Shown here: positions 9,176-18,925 of the stretch, in pieces
How positions within the stretch are numbered: position 1 is the stretch's first letter
Layout of the letters: the number at the start of each line of letters is the position of its first letter
Assembly (NCBI RefSeq): GCF_017115025.1
Contig: NZ_JABXKM010000033.1
Location: forward strand, 20,765-84,764
Origin: Nostoc sp. NOS(2021)
Lineage (GTDB): Bacteria > Cyanobacteriota > Cyanobacteriia > Cyanobacteriales > Nostocaceae
Length of the DNA stretch: 64,000 nucleotides
Direction: 5' to 3'
Notes under the pieces: generated by a model
Told to the model about the DNA's origin: nothing
Databases searched by the model: none
What the model saw: the letters and a program-made list of their open reading frames with translations, nothing else
Position numbers and translations under genes: made by a program

Positions 9176-9427
9176 TCAATTATTAATAATGCGGATATAA
9201 ATAGCGCGAATACTTTCCATATCTAGTGCTAAAGATGTGTTTCCTACTTTAATAATTAATGAGGGAAAGTGTTGTTCTAAAGTGATAGTAGTTCCTGGTG
9301 TTACGCCCATTGATATAAGTTTTTTCAAGATTGTTTCATCCTGACTTTTACAGAAAGTGACGATTCCTTGTTCTCCCGTTCTCAATAATTCTAATGAACA
9401 ACCAGTCACACTAAAGCGGGTAAACAT
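9176..9427 (-). CDS. FeoA-family protein
   Basis: ISMGVTPGTTITLEQHFPSLIIKVGNTSLALDMESIRAIYI, FeoA SH3-like core. Confidence 0.85.
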   Translation of the reverse strand: MFTRFSVTGCSLELLRTGEQGIVTFCKSQDETILKKLISMGVTPGTTITLEQHFPSLIIKVGNTSLALDMESIRAIYIRIINN

Positions 9428-9531
9428 TTGAATTATAAATTAGGAATTGTGAAGGGAAGAAGGAAGTATATTTTCATCCTTCATCCTTCATCTTTTATTT
9501 GGTCGCCAAAGGCAGCCACCAAAGTAATAGT

Positions 9532-9831
9532 TTAGACGAGATAGGGTTCTTGATGTGTCTTAATTGTGCAATTAGAACGAGGATAAGTTACACAAAGTAG
9601 AGCGAATCCTTTAGAAATCTGCTCGTCATCCAGGAAATTTTGATCTTCTTGATTAATTTCACCTTCAACGACCTTGCCAACACAGCTAGAGCAAGAACCT
9701 GCTTGACAAGAGGCTGGCAACTCAATACCATTTTCTTCTGCTGCATCTAAAATGGTAGTCTCTTCATCAACTTCAATTGTGGTGTCGAGGTCTTCTTTTT
9801 TGTTGATTAATCTAACTTGGTACGTAGCCAT
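9532..9831 (-). CDS. fdxH: heterocyst-type [2Fe-2S] ferredoxin
   Basis: [54 protein letters not shown]; nif-cluster location. Confidence 0.92.
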   Translation of the reverse strand: MATYQVRLINKKEDLDTTIEVDEETTILDAAEENGIELPASCQAGSCSSCVGKVVEGEINQEDQNFLDDEQISKGFALLCVTYPRSNCTIKTHQEPYLV

Positions 9832-10061
9832 TTTCCGATTCTCCTCAAACGTTATACAGTTGGTCTAATTTCCGAAGTTTTTGAGCAACCGATCCTACTC
9901 TTTGCTTCCCTTCTTCTTACGCAGAAGCTACGCTTTAGCTAGTTTCTCTATAGGGGTAAGGGATGCAACGCGAACGAAAAGCCACCTGAAGGGCATTGAA
10001 ACTCTGCGGAGTGCGTCTATGGGAAGCCTGTACAATCAGACTTGGCGCTAACGGAATGATG

Positions 10062-10433
10062 TTAGCTGCAAGGTACACCAGTAGGCGTACAGTCGCCTGC
10101 TTTAAAGGACTTTCCACAACCGCAGTTATCAGTTGCATTGGGGTTGATGAACTTAAAACCGCTTTCCATCACTCCCTCAACGAAGTCAACCACAACTCCT
10201 TCTAATAACGGCGCACTTTTGGCATCAACGTAAACCAGCACTTTGCCTTGCTGGGTTACTAAATCATCTGGTTGGGGCTTGCTGGTGATATCCATCGCAT
10301 ATTCATAGCCACTGCAACCACCATCTTTTACAGAGATGCGGATACCTTTAGTTGCGCCATTAGCGTCGGGTGCGGAACCTCGGAGCAATGCCCGCAGATG
10401 AAATTCTGCTTTTTCTGATAAAGTAACGGTCAT
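10062..10433 (-). CDS. hesB: HesB/IscA-type iron-sulfur assembly protein
   Basis: MTVTLSEKAEFHLRALLRG...VKDGGCSGYEYAMDI...NCGCGKSF. Confidence 0.9.
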   Translation of the reverse strand: MTVTLSEKAEFHLRALLRGSAPDANGATKGIRISVKDGGCSGYEYAMDITSKPQPDDLVTQQGKVLVYVDAKSAPLLEGVVVDFVEGVMESGFKFINPNATDNCGCGKSFKAGDCTPTGVPCS

Positions 10434-10561
10434 CAGGTCTCCTGATTTGTAGCGATTAGTTGTTCTGATTTCAGATGTGGGTTGTCATTTGTCATTTGTC
10501 AGTTGTCAGTTGTCCTTTATTTTTTGTCAATTGTTATTCACTAATGACCAATGACTAATGA

Positions 10562-11368
10562 CTAATGACTATTTTGTACAATACCCGTGGGTTCCATCGA
10601 ATTGGATTGCGCGTGTCTCCAAGGCGCACTATTACCGCATACTGGACAAGAGCGATCGCGGTGAGAACGGCGTTTAGCAAATTCCATCCGATTCAGGTCG
10701 ATTGTCAGCAATTGCGACAATAGAGGCTGACTAAACCCAGTGATCAGCTTGATCGCCTCCAGTGCTGTTAGACAAGCTAGTGTCCCAGAGACAGCGCCTA
10801 TAACTGAAAAGCCGCGCTGATCCCAATCAGGCTTTTCTGGAAACAGACAAGACAAACAAGGAGTCACACCAGGAATAATCGTCGTGAGATAAGCCTCCAT
10901 CCCATTCATTGCGGCTTCTACCATTGGCTTACGCCAACGCACACAGGCTTCATTTAACAAATTGCGCTCTGTAAAATTGTGGGCGCAATCAAGAGCCATA
11001 TCAGCAGATTGCACTAACGAATCTACATTTTCCGGGGTGATGTAATCATGAACAGCTTCCACTTCAACATCAGGATTAATTGCATCCAGAGTTTCTTTAG
11101 CTTTGAATACCCTTGGCTTACCTACCCAATCATCAGTCATGAGAACCTGACGATTCATATCATCTAGCCGCAAGTCACCACCCCGGACTAAGATTAGCCG
11201 CCCAACGCCTGCTACTGCTAGGTAAAGCGCCGCCGTACCGCCTAATCCCCCCACACCTGTAACCAGAACTGTCGCTGACTTCAGGCGCTTCTGTGCTGTT
11301 TCGCCAAAATTCGGAAGCATCATTTGGCGACGATAGCGTTCTAATTCGGTAGGCATCAGGTTAACCAA
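10562..11368 (-). CDS. hesA: HesA, ThiF/MoeB-family
   Basis: ERYRRQMMLPNFGETAQKRLKSATVLVTGVGGLGGTAALYLAVAGVGRL; next to hesB and nifW. Confidence 0.92.
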   Translation of the reverse strand: MVNLMPTELERYRRQMMLPNFGETAQKRLKSATVLVTGVGGLGGTAALYLAVAGVGRLILVRGGDLRLDDMNRQVLMTDDWVGKPRVFKAKETLDAINPDVEVEAVHDYITPENVDSLVQSADMALDCAHNFTERNLLNEACVRWRKPMVEAAMNGMEAYLTTIIPGVTPCLSCLFPEKPDWDQRGFSVIGAVSGTLACLTALEAIKLITGFSQPLLSQLLTIDLNRMEFAKRRSHRDRSCPVCGNSAPWRHAQSNSMEPTGIVQNSH

Positions 11369-11378
11369 TTTATACCTC

Positions 11379-11696
11379 CTAATCAGAAGTGATTTCTGTC
11401 AGTGTGACTACATTTTTCGGCTTGTCGTTAAACACTTTGAACAGCTTTTGTTCGTGGGGTGTTGATTCGATGAATACCTGATAGGCTTTTTGCAAAGCCA
11501 AAGAATATTGATTTAATTTCTCTTCTTGACTCAAGTCAGGAGAATTATCATCAATTTCCTTCATATATTGAGAAAACTTTTTCAGAATATGTAGACGATT
11601 GACATTCACAACTTCTAAATCGTAGGACATGTTAAAGAATTGAAAAAATTCTTCGGCATCTACGAGCTGCTTGAATTGATCAATAGTTCCAGTCAT
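11379..11696 (-). CDS. nifW: nitrogenase-stabilizing/protective protein NifW
   Basis: FKQLVDAEEFFQFFNMSYDLEVVNVNRLHILKKFSQYM. Confidence 0.92.
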   Translation of the reverse strand: MTGTIDQFKQLVDAEEFFQFFNMSYDLEVVNVNRLHILKKFSQYMKEIDDNSPDLSQEEKLNQYSLALQKAYQVFIESTPHEQKLFKVFNDKPKNVVTLTEITSD

Positions 11697-11893
11697 TTAG
11701 CATTCTCCAAATTTTTCAGATGTTGCTTAAGTTCATCTAACTGGCGATAGATTTCATAAGTTGCGGCGGCAACATCCAGAAGTTGTTTGTAATCTGTTGG
11801 CAGACCTTCAGCTAAATCATGCAGATCCATTTTCATTTGACCCGCTTTGCTGTTAAGCCGTCTGATTTGTCCTTGTAGTTCCTCAATTGTCAT
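11693..11893 (-). CDS. small nif-cluster protein (CCE_0567-like)
   Basis: MTIEELQGQIRRLNSKAGQMKMDLHDLAEGLPTDYKQLLDVAAATYEIYRQLDELKQHL; overlaps the nifW start. Confidence 0.75.
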   Translation of the reverse strand: MTIEELQGQIRRLNSKAGQMKMDLHDLAEGLPTDYKQLLDVAAATYEIYRQLDELKQHLKNLENAK

Positions 11894-11963
11894 TTGTCCT
11901 TCGTCCTTTGTCCTTTGTCATTAGTCATTTGTCTTTTACTAATGACCAATGACCAATGACTAA

Positions 11964-12440
11964 TTAAACTTTGCCAACTTCAGGAAAGCGCTTCGCCAAA
12001 TCAATGCCTTTTTTGACGTAGTTTTCTCCCTCTTCTGCTAATTTATCCAGGGAGTCAAAGCCAAAGCGTTGAGCATCTCGCAAAGTTTTCACAGTTAGCA
12101 AAAGACGGCCCGAAAAAACTAGCGCCCAACCAAATCCTTCATGGCTCAAATCAACCACAACCTGGGATATCAAACCTGTTTCTTGTTCAATCCCAGCAGC
12201 TACGGCTCGAAAAAATGCCATAATCCGAGCTTGAGTTATCGGATCAACTTCGCCCTCAACGGAGATTTCCCGTTTCTTTTGTTTAGTGACAATAAAGGGT
12301 TTGAGAATCAACTCATCCGACCAACTCCGATAAACTCCATAACTGTCTTGACCACGGATTTGTTTAATTAATACCTTCAGGAAAGGTGAGTTCAAGACTT
12401 CTGTCGTAGCAGTTCCGTTAACACTATTATTTGTGGTCAT
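11964..12440 (-). CDS. NifX-associated nitrogen fixation protein (DUF269)
   Basis: FLKVLIKQIRGQDSYGVYRSWSDELILKPFIVTKQKKREISVEGEVDPITQARIMAFFRAVA. Confidence 0.9.
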   Translation of the reverse strand: MTTNNSVNGTATTEVLNSPFLKVLIKQIRGQDSYGVYRSWSDELILKPFIVTKQKKREISVEGEVDPITQARIMAFFRAVAAGIEQETGLISQVVVDLSHEGFGWALVFSGRLLLTVKTLRDAQRFGFDSLDKLAEEGENYVKKGIDLAKRFPEVGKV

Positions 12441-12850
12441 ACTGTTGCTTCATTTTCAACTTCATCGGCAAAATTTGTGGGTTTTTGCTGTAAAGCTTTA
12501 CGCAACCAAGGTGGAGGATTACCTTTGAGGGTTTTCACAAGCTTGTTTAGCACTTCACTAATTTCTTCTTCTTCCGATCGCGCCTTCACTGGAGTAACAC
12601 CTTTCTTGATTAATCGAGCGGCGGCGCTACCACCAATTGCTATTACATAAATAATTGTGCAGTCCTCTAGAGCCGCAAGTTTTGGTGCCAGTCTACTCTC
12701 ATTACTCTCTTCTTGAAGCTGGTCATCAAATTTAAGAGTCTCTAGGAATCTATATCCTTCATCCGAGACTTCATAAACATCAATTTCATCTGCCGCTCCA
12801 AAATGAGCATTAATGTGAACTCGGTCACTCGTCGTGAAGGCAATTTTCAT
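12437..12850 (-). CDS. nifX: NifX
   Basis: MKIAFTTSDRVHINAHFGAADEIDVYEVSDEGYRFLE; the longer ORF to 12934 is an artefact reading into the repeat at 12888-12983. Confidence 0.9.
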   Translation of the reverse strand: MKIAFTTSDRVHINAHFGAADEIDVYEVSDEGYRFLETLKFDDQLQEESNESRLAPKLAALEDCTIIYVIAIGGSAAARLIKKGVTPVKARSEEEEISEVLNKLVKTLKGNPPPWLRKALQQKPTNFADEVENEATV

Positions 12851-12887
12851 TGTAATTCTCCTCTCTAAAGTTTTGAATTTTGAAGTG

Positions 12888-12983
12888 TTACAGCTATTTT
12901 CAGGTAAATAGACCACGCGGTAGGGGCAATTCATGAATTGCCCCTACGACAGATGTGGTTCAAATACATGAAAACTGCTGTAA
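12888..12983. repeat. TIR-bounded palindromic repeat, copy 2
   Basis: TTACAGCTATTTTCAGGTAAATAGACCACGCGGTAGGGGCAATTCATGAATTGCCCCTAC...AAACTGCTGTAA; compare 2468-2564. Confidence 0.8.
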
Positions 12984-12984
12984 T

Positions 12985-14322
12985 TCAAAACTCTGCGCTC
13001 ACAATTCCTAACTCTTGAAACTGCTTAACTCTCGCTTCTTCTGCCTCTAAAAACAGGTTGCCCATGCCAAACACAAGTTCCATTGTGCCTCGATAGCTAA
13101 CTTTGGTAAATTGACCATTACCTAAGCGGTCATAAATAGGCAATCCTAGACGATAAAGAGGAATCGAGAGTCGTTTTGCGATCGCACCGACATTCGAGTT
13201 ACCAATCAGCAAATCAGAACCGTCTGCTAAACTCTCAAAGTCTTCCAAATCGCCGATCGTGACGTTTTTAACCGGGAGTTTTTCTAAGAGGTGCGATCGC
13301 GTGGTTGTCACCGCCCCATGAATTTGCGCTCCCATCGATTGCAGAAAATGCACTGTTGACCACAGCAAATCTGGTTCCAGCGCTAGGGAAACTCGTTTTG
13401 CACCGAAGTAAAAGTGAGTGTCCAGCATCGCATCTTGCAACTGACGGCGTTGGCGGCGGTATTTTTCGGGTACGCTGTTACCACTCAGAATCGCCAATGC
13501 TTGGATAAACTCATCCACCGGTTCTAATCCCGTCAGTTCGCCAAACACCTCATAAGGTGTGCCAAAGCGTTCTTCCAGAATCTTTGCAGCCCCCCGCATA
13601 CTTTCACCCAACGCTAGGGTAAAAGCAGAACTACCTACTTCTCGTAGCTGTTTTAAGGTAGTCCCACTGACTGTAACCGCACTATAAGTATCCTCTAAGT
13701 GTCCATCAAGAGAAGCGCCAAGATCAGGTACAAAGATCGGCACTAATCCAAAGGACGTAACTATCTCTTTGATTTCCTGTACATCCCCAGGTGTGAAGGC
13801 AGAACCCGCCAAAATTGTCACTTGTTCAGTTCTGATTCCACCTGGTTGAGGAATTTCCTGAACTATGCTTTCCACAGCAACGGCAAAGCCATCTTGTAAC
13901 GCACCTTTAAAATCTGGGGTAGGTGCAAAAACGATCGCCAAATCATTCAATTCTGGATGGCGATCGCGGATTGCCTTAAGAAAACCCTCAATGTCATCTC
14001 CTCTAGTTTCAGTCAACCCAGTGCTACATAAACCAATAATTTCTGGATTAGCCTTTTCTACCAAAGTCAGAATTGCTTGTTCCACATTCTCTTCACCACC
14101 CAAAATAGTGGTGACTTCCGTCATCGCTGTGGTAGCAAGGGGAATCGCTTCCCGGAAATGCCGTACTAAGACAACTTTGGCGAAAGCAGTACAACCTTGA
14201 GAACCGTGAAATAAGGGCATCGTCCCTTTCAATCCCAAAAAGGCTAAGGTTGCACCCAAAGCTTGACTTTGCTTAAGGGGATTAACAGTCAGTGCTTTAT
14301 TAGAAATGGAAACGATCGCCAT
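12985..14322 (-). CDS. nifN: nitrogenase FeMo-cofactor scaffold NifN
   Basis: NPLKQSQALGATLAFLGLKGTMPLFHGSQGCTAFAKVVLVRHFREAIPLATTAMTEVTTILGGEENVEQAI. Confidence 0.95.
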   Translation of the reverse strand: MAIVSISNKALTVNPLKQSQALGATLAFLGLKGTMPLFHGSQGCTAFAKVVLVRHFREAIPLATTAMTEVTTILGGEENVEQAILTLVEKANPEIIGLCSTGLTETRGDDIEGFLKAIRDRHPELNDLAIVFAPTPDFKGALQDGFAVAVESIVQEIPQPGGIRTEQVTILAGSAFTPGDVQEIKEIVTSFGLVPIFVPDLGASLDGHLEDTYSAVTVSGTTLKQLREVGSSAFTLALGESMRGAAKILEERFGTPYEVFGELTGLEPVDEFIQALAILSGNSVPEKYRRQRRQLQDAMLDTHFYFGAKRVSLALEPDLLWSTVHFLQSMGAQIHGAVTTTRSHLLEKLPVKNVTIGDLEDFESLADGSDLLIGNSNVGAIAKRLSIPLYRLGLPIYDRLGNGQFTKVSYRGTMELVFGMGNLFLEAEEARVKQFQELGIVSAEF

Positions 14323-14503
14323 TAAACTACCTCCTCATTCCACAGGGCAGACTTTCTCGTTCCCTGGCTCCGCCGGAGAATGCTGACAGTGAGGCTCCGC
14401 CTCATCTGCTTTAAAAGGAAGGGCAGCAGCCCTCCCGGAATGCGTTCCCAGCCCGAGTCTGGGAACGAGGGTATAAGAGCCATTAAACTGCTTCCTCGTC
14501 CCA
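14318..14503. repeat. dispersed palindromic repeat inserted at the nifE/nifN junction, flanked by a divergent ~25-bp duplication
   Basis: GCCATTAAACTACCTCCTCATTCCA (14318-14342) versus GCCATTAAACTGCTTCCTCGTCCCA (14479-14503); between them CTCGTTCC...GTTCCCAGCCCGAGTCTGGGAACGAGG. Confidence 0.8.
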
Positions 14504-15892
14504 AGGAGCGGGTTTGCGTATTTGTTCCCAAATCGGGCTATACAGAGCTTCGTACAGTTCCCGCGCCATCTCAATCATTCCCACATAACCTGCATAGGGA
14601 TGGTGACGTTCTTGGTTGATATCAAGGAAAGGAATTCGAGCTTTCAAAGCGGTGTATTGGTTACGACCACCAGCAATCAGCATATCTGCGCGAGTGTCTT
14701 TAACCACTTGTAGCAATTCTTTAGCGTTGCCCTTCTCCAACATAATGCCATCGTTGCCGAGCAACTTCTTGATTTTGGCTTTATCTTCCTCAGTACTTTT
14801 GCGAGTACTGGTAGCAACAACCTCAATACCCAAGTCCCTAGCAGCCGAGATAATTGACCAACTCTTGACACCACCAGTATACAAAACAACTCGCTTACCT
14901 TTGAGTCGAGCGCGATAGGGAGCCAGTGCCAAATCTAAAGCAGCCGTTTCTTCTGCAATTAGCTTTTCTGTACGCTCCTGTAAATCAGCGGACGCTCGAG
15001 GACTCGCTAACGCTTCGCTATCACCTAATTTAGCAGCGATATTTCGCAGACAACGATTCATATCATCGATGCCGTAGAAAGACTCTTCAATGTAAGGGAT
15101 GTTGTAACGCTCCTCCATCTTTCTCGCCATATTGAGCAGCGCTCGTGAGCAGATCATCACATTGAGCTTGGCGCGGTGGGCGTAGCGAATTTCATTGTAG
15201 CGAGCATCGCCCGTAATTTTAGACAAAATACGAATGCCTAATTTTTCTAACAGTGGTGTTACTCCCCACATTTCCCCGGCGATGTTGTATTCACCGATTA
15301 AGTTAATATCATAAGGCGTTGTATGTTCCGGTTCTGCTGTGCCGACAACATATTCTAATAAAGCTTCACCGCCAAAACGGTTGCCCAGATTTTTACTACC
15401 AATAAATCCTGGGGCAATGACGGGAATAACAGGAGTACCAATTTTTTCAGCCGCCGCTTTGCAGACAGCATCAATATCATCACCAATTAAAGCAGTAACG
15501 CAAGTAGCGTACACGAATACAGCTGCTGGTTGGTAGCGCTGGTGAAGTTCCAGAATCGCTTTGTAAAGCTTCTTTTCGCCACCAAAGATGACATCATTTT
15601 CACCCAAGTCAGTCGTAAAGCCCATCTTGTAGAGTTGAGGGCCAGAGGAAAGACTACCACGACTGCCCCAGGAATTACCAGCACAAGCGATCGGCCCGTG
15701 GATTAGATGCGCTGCATCTGCGATCGGCACTAGGGCAATCATTGCACCATCAAAGGCACAGCCCCCTTGAGCCGCGCCAGGTTGTGCCTGTTGGGCGCAA
15801 GACTTGTTTTTCTTTTCCGTTTGTTTGTGCTGATTATGCTCGCATCCTGTCTCAGTCAGCAGTTCGTTGATTTTGCCTTGGGTGATTTTCAT
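14483..15892 (-). CDS. nifE: nitrogenase FeMo-cofactor scaffold NifE
   Basis: [71 protein letters not shown]. Confidence 0.95.
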   Translation of the reverse strand: MKITQGKINELLTETGCEHNQHKQTEKKNKSCAQQAQPGAAQGGCAFDGAMIALVPIADAAHLIHGPIACAGNSWGSRGSLSSGPQLYKMGFTTDLGENDVIFGGEKKLYKAILELHQRYQPAAVFVYATCVTALIGDDIDAVCKAAAEKIGTPVIPVIAPGFIGSKNLGNRFGGEALLEYVVGTAEPEHTTPYDINLIGEYNIAGEMWGVTPLLEKLGIRILSKITGDARYNEIRYAHRAKLNVMICSRALLNMARKMEERYNIPYIEESFYGIDDMNRCLRNIAAKLGDSEALASPRASADLQERTEKLIAEETAALDLALAPYRARLKGKRVVLYTGGVKSWSIISAARDLGIEVVATSTRKSTEEDKAKIKKLLGNDGIMLEKGNAKELLQVVKDTRADMLIAGGRNQYTALKARIPFLDINQERHHPYAGYVGMIEMARELYEALYSPIWEQIRKPAPWDEEAV

Positions 15893-15967
15893 CTCTCTTC
15901 TCGTACTTAATTGTTAATTGTCATTTGTCCTTTGTCATTTGTCCTTTGAATAACTAATGACCAATGA

Positions 15968-16309
15968 CTAACAAATATATTTCGTGACATCCTCTCCACA
16001 TACATCGGCAAGGTAAGATAGAGCGCGGAAACGCAATCCTACAAATTCGTCATATAAAGGATTGAGTTTACATAGTGGTGGGATATCAATAGACTTCCCA
16101 AATAATTTAATTTGTCGCTCAAAGGGACAACAACAAGGAATTGTTTGGCAAATTAGATGAGCAATGCGATTATTTTTAACCTGAATTCCATCCACTATAC
16201 GGCGCAACGGATTGAGAAGATTGTTGAACTTCCCTGGTTTTTTATAGTTAGGTGGATGGTAATTAGGATGAGCGTGAGTGTGTTCGTGAGTATGATTGAT
16301 GGTTTCCAT
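15968..16309 (-). CDS. Mo-dependent nitrogenase C-terminal domain protein, His-rich N-terminus
   Basis: METINHTHEHTHAHPNYHPPNYK... RIVDGIQVKNNRIAHLICQTIPCCCPFERQIKLFGKSIDIPPLCKLNPLYDEFVGLRFRALSYL, between nifK and nifE. Confidence 0.85.
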   Translation of the reverse strand: METINHTHEHTHAHPNYHPPNYKKPGKFNNLLNPLRRIVDGIQVKNNRIAHLICQTIPCCCPFERQIKLFGKSIDIPPLCKLNPLYDEFVGLRFRALSYLADVCGEDVTKYIC

Positions 16310-16463
16310 TTATAGATACCTTGGGTAAATGCTAGATTGGGTACTGGGTATTGGGTACTGGGTATTGGGTACTGGGTATTGGGAAAATTCTTTCTTAATT
16401 CCCAGTCCCCAGTCCCCAGTCCCCAGTCACCAGTCCCTAGTAACCTGGGTTTCTACGCAATTT

Positions 16464-17999
16464 CTAACGAATCAAGTCGTAGGAAATATCTGTCTTAGAA
16501 GGAATGTTGGTGTTGCGATCGATTTCTTCAAACAGGGTATTTACAACCCAATTGAGCAGGTTGATTATACCTTGATAACCAATGGTGGAGTAGCGGTGTA
16601 AGTGGTGACGATCCATAATGGGGTAGCCAATTCTCACTAAGGGAGTTTTGGTATCGCGCCACAGGTACTTACCGTAGGTGTTACCAACCAGGAAGTCTAC
16701 GGGTTCGGTGAACATCAAAGAACGCAGATGCCACAAGTCTTTACCAGGCCAAACAGTTGCATTCTTACCGAATGGGCTAGAAGCAAGCAGTTCTTTCATT
16801 TCTGCTTCAAATACTTCGTTGCTGTTGTGAACCAAGATATGCACAGGTTCAGCACCCATTTCCAGCATAAAGCCAACTACGCTGTATACTAAATCTGGTT
16901 CGCCGTAGATAGCGAAGCGCTTGCCGTGAATCCATGAATGGGAGTCGGTCATGGCATCAACTGCGCGACCGCGTTCAATTTCCAATTCTTGAGGAATGGG
17001 TATACCACTCAGTTCGCTGAGTTTCATCAATAACTCATCAGTACCCTTAATACCCCAAGGACGGAAAACTGAGGTTGGTTGCTTCCATTCTTTTTCGATG
17101 TACTCGCGGGTTTTGAGGGTAGAGTGTGATTGCAGAGCGATCGTCGCTTTAGCATTAATTGAATCTGCGGCATCTTCCAGCTTTGTACCACCTGGATACA
17201 TATCGAACTCACCTGTGTTAGGTGAATCTAGGTAGTCGCTGTTGTCGGCTAGAATGGTGTACTCAAAGCCGAACAAAGAAGCAATGCGCTTGATTTCGCG
17301 GTTGTTACCTACGTAGGTGTCAAAACCTGGGATGAAGTTGATTTTACCATTGCTGGTTTCTTTCTTATGACCTGCGGTCAAGTTAGAAAGAATTCCCTTC
17401 ATCATGTTGTCGTAACCAGTGATGTGGGAACCGACAAAGCTAGGGGTGTGAGCGTAAGGTACTGGGAAATCTTGAGGAACTGAACCAGCTTCTTTGGCGT
17501 TGTTGATGAAAGACTGCAAGTCATCACCAATTACTTCTGCCATACAGGTGGTGCAGACAGCAATCATCTTGGGCTTGTAGAGTTGGTAAGAGTTCGCCAA
17601 GCCGTCAATCATGTTTTGCAGACCACCAAACACGGCTGCATCTTCAGTCATTGAAGAAGATACACCAGAGAATGGTTCTTTGTAGTGACGGGTTAAGTGG
17701 GTGCGGAAGTAAGCAACGCAACCTTGAGAACCTTGAACAAAAGGTAGAGTACCTTCAAAACCAACAGCAGCAAAGATTGCTCCCAATGGTTGACAACCTT
17801 TAGCAGGGTTAACGGTTAAAGCTTCACGAGCGAAGTTCTTTTCACGATAATCCCAACCCTTTGTCCACTCTGCAACCCGTGTTACTTCTTCGGGATCGTG
17901 ACCGTTTTCAAACTGCTTTTTGTTTTCAAATAGCTGTTGGTACTCCGGTTGGTGGAATAACTCTACGTGATCTTGAATTTTTTCTGGATTCTGAGGCAT
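16464..17999 (-). CDS. nifK: nitrogenase MoFe protein beta subunit
   Basis: Starts [82 protein letters not shown]. The ORF-track start at 18116 is an extension. Confidence 0.96.
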   Translation of the reverse strand: MPQNPEKIQDHVELFHQPEYQQLFENKKQFENGHDPEEVTRVAEWTKGWDYREKNFAREALTVNPAKGCQPLGAIFAAVGFEGTLPFVQGSQGCVAYFRTHLTRHYKEPFSGVSSSMTEDAAVFGGLQNMIDGLANSYQLYKPKMIAVCTTCMAEVIGDDLQSFINNAKEAGSVPQDFPVPYAHTPSFVGSHITGYDNMMKGILSNLTAGHKKETSNGKINFIPGFDTYVGNNREIKRIASLFGFEYTILADNSDYLDSPNTGEFDMYPGGTKLEDAADSINAKATIALQSHSTLKTREYIEKEWKQPTSVFRPWGIKGTDELLMKLSELSGIPIPQELEIERGRAVDAMTDSHSWIHGKRFAIYGEPDLVYSVVGFMLEMGAEPVHILVHNSNEVFEAEMKELLASSPFGKNATVWPGKDLWHLRSLMFTEPVDFLVGNTYGKYLWRDTKTPLVRIGYPIMDRHHLHRYSTIGYQGIINLLNWVVNTLFEEIDRNTNIPSKTDISYDLIR

Positions 18000-18229
18000 T
18001 TCTGGATCTCCAAGCTTACTGAATTCTTTACTGATTGAGGAATGAGGATTTGAGGCGGAAGAGACGCGATTAATCGCGTCTGTGCAAGGGAGATGGGAAT
18101 ATGATTCAAAATTCAAAATGCAAAAATCAAAAGAAATTTTTAATTTTTCAGTTTTGAATTTTGGATTCCCAACTCCCCTCCTGGGGTTTTAGCCCCAGGC
18201 TTATCCCTACTTATCTAGCTCCCATTTCC

Positions 18230-18389
18230 CTAGACGGTAGCCTTAGCCTTAGCTTCAGCCTTCTTAGCCTGAGCTTTTTCATTCCAAGGAGCGCCAATTA
18301 ATCCCCAGGTTGGGCTGTTGAGTGCCAAGTCCATATCGCGAGCGAAGATGGCGAAGCCGTCATAACCGTGGTAAGGGCCGGAGTAATCC
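18230..18389 (-). pseudogene. nifD: 3' end of nifD, interrupted gene segment (restored on excision)
   Basis: Reverse-strand reading [53 protein letters not shown]; homology stops at GGATTACTCC. Confidence 0.95.
18379..18389. other. nifD-element recombination core site (att)
   Basis: CGGAGTAATCC on + equals GGATTACTCCG on -, the 11-bp direct-repeat core of the nifD excision element, exactly at the nifD breakpoint. Confidence 0.92.
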
Positions 18390-18678
18390 TTTTTGTGGTT
18401 TAATTCTTTTCACCAGCCTAATGTTTGCAGTAAACAGTGTCTGTGCTAAACATTGTTCGCTGATAACACATTTATTTTTAGGCTAAATATAGGCTAAAAA
18501 CACAGCGATGCATAATCAGGTTCAGGACTCACGCATCATCTAAATGTTGTCCTAAGCCAGGGCGATTAGAAATCGCGGCTACACAAACATAGACGCTTTG
18601 CGGCTTCCCGCAGGGTAGTCCGCCTACGCGGACTAGGGAAAAATTTAGAGTTTGTGGGCGTAGCAGTAACGTAGGTTA

Positions 18679-18823
18679 ACGTGAGTTCGATCAACCTCTC
18701 CCTCCCAGCCTCCCTCTCCGAAACGGAAAGGGAGGAGCAACGAAAAATTAAGCTTTTTGCTCCCCTCTCCGCGTCGGAGAGGGGCTGGGGGAGAGGTCAA
18801 ATAAGACTTGTCGAACTCACGTT
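18679..18823. mobile_element. MITE-like element between att and xisA
   Basis: AACGTGAGTTCGA (18679) ... TCGAACTCACGTT (ends 18823); AGGTT on both flanks as possible 5-bp target duplication; internal long hairpin. Confidence 0.7.
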
Positions 18824-18925
18824 AGGTTAACCTGCGTAGGTAAGCTTTTGCTTGTGTAGCTCTGCGATTTCTATCCGCCCAGTGTTTATGTTTATCTCTG
18901 CAATCACAGCAACAAAGAGCGCACG

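Noticed and set aside
12851-12934. N-terminal extension of nifX
   Set aside because: Encoded by the inserted repeat; canonical NifX start is at 12850.
13305-15684. ORFs overlapping nifN/nifE (13305..13508, 13865..14200, 14616..14918, 15339..15536, 15487..15684)
   Set aside because: Fully inside well-supported nif genes; spurious.
16335-16440. Functional hairpin from GGGTACTGGGTATT repeats and CCCAGTCCCCAGTC
   Set aside because: Common short repetitive tracts of Nostoc-type genomes; no specific evidence of function.
18000-18116. N-terminal extension of nifK
   Set aside because: Canonical start MPQNPE at 17999; the extension contains repeat-like DNA.
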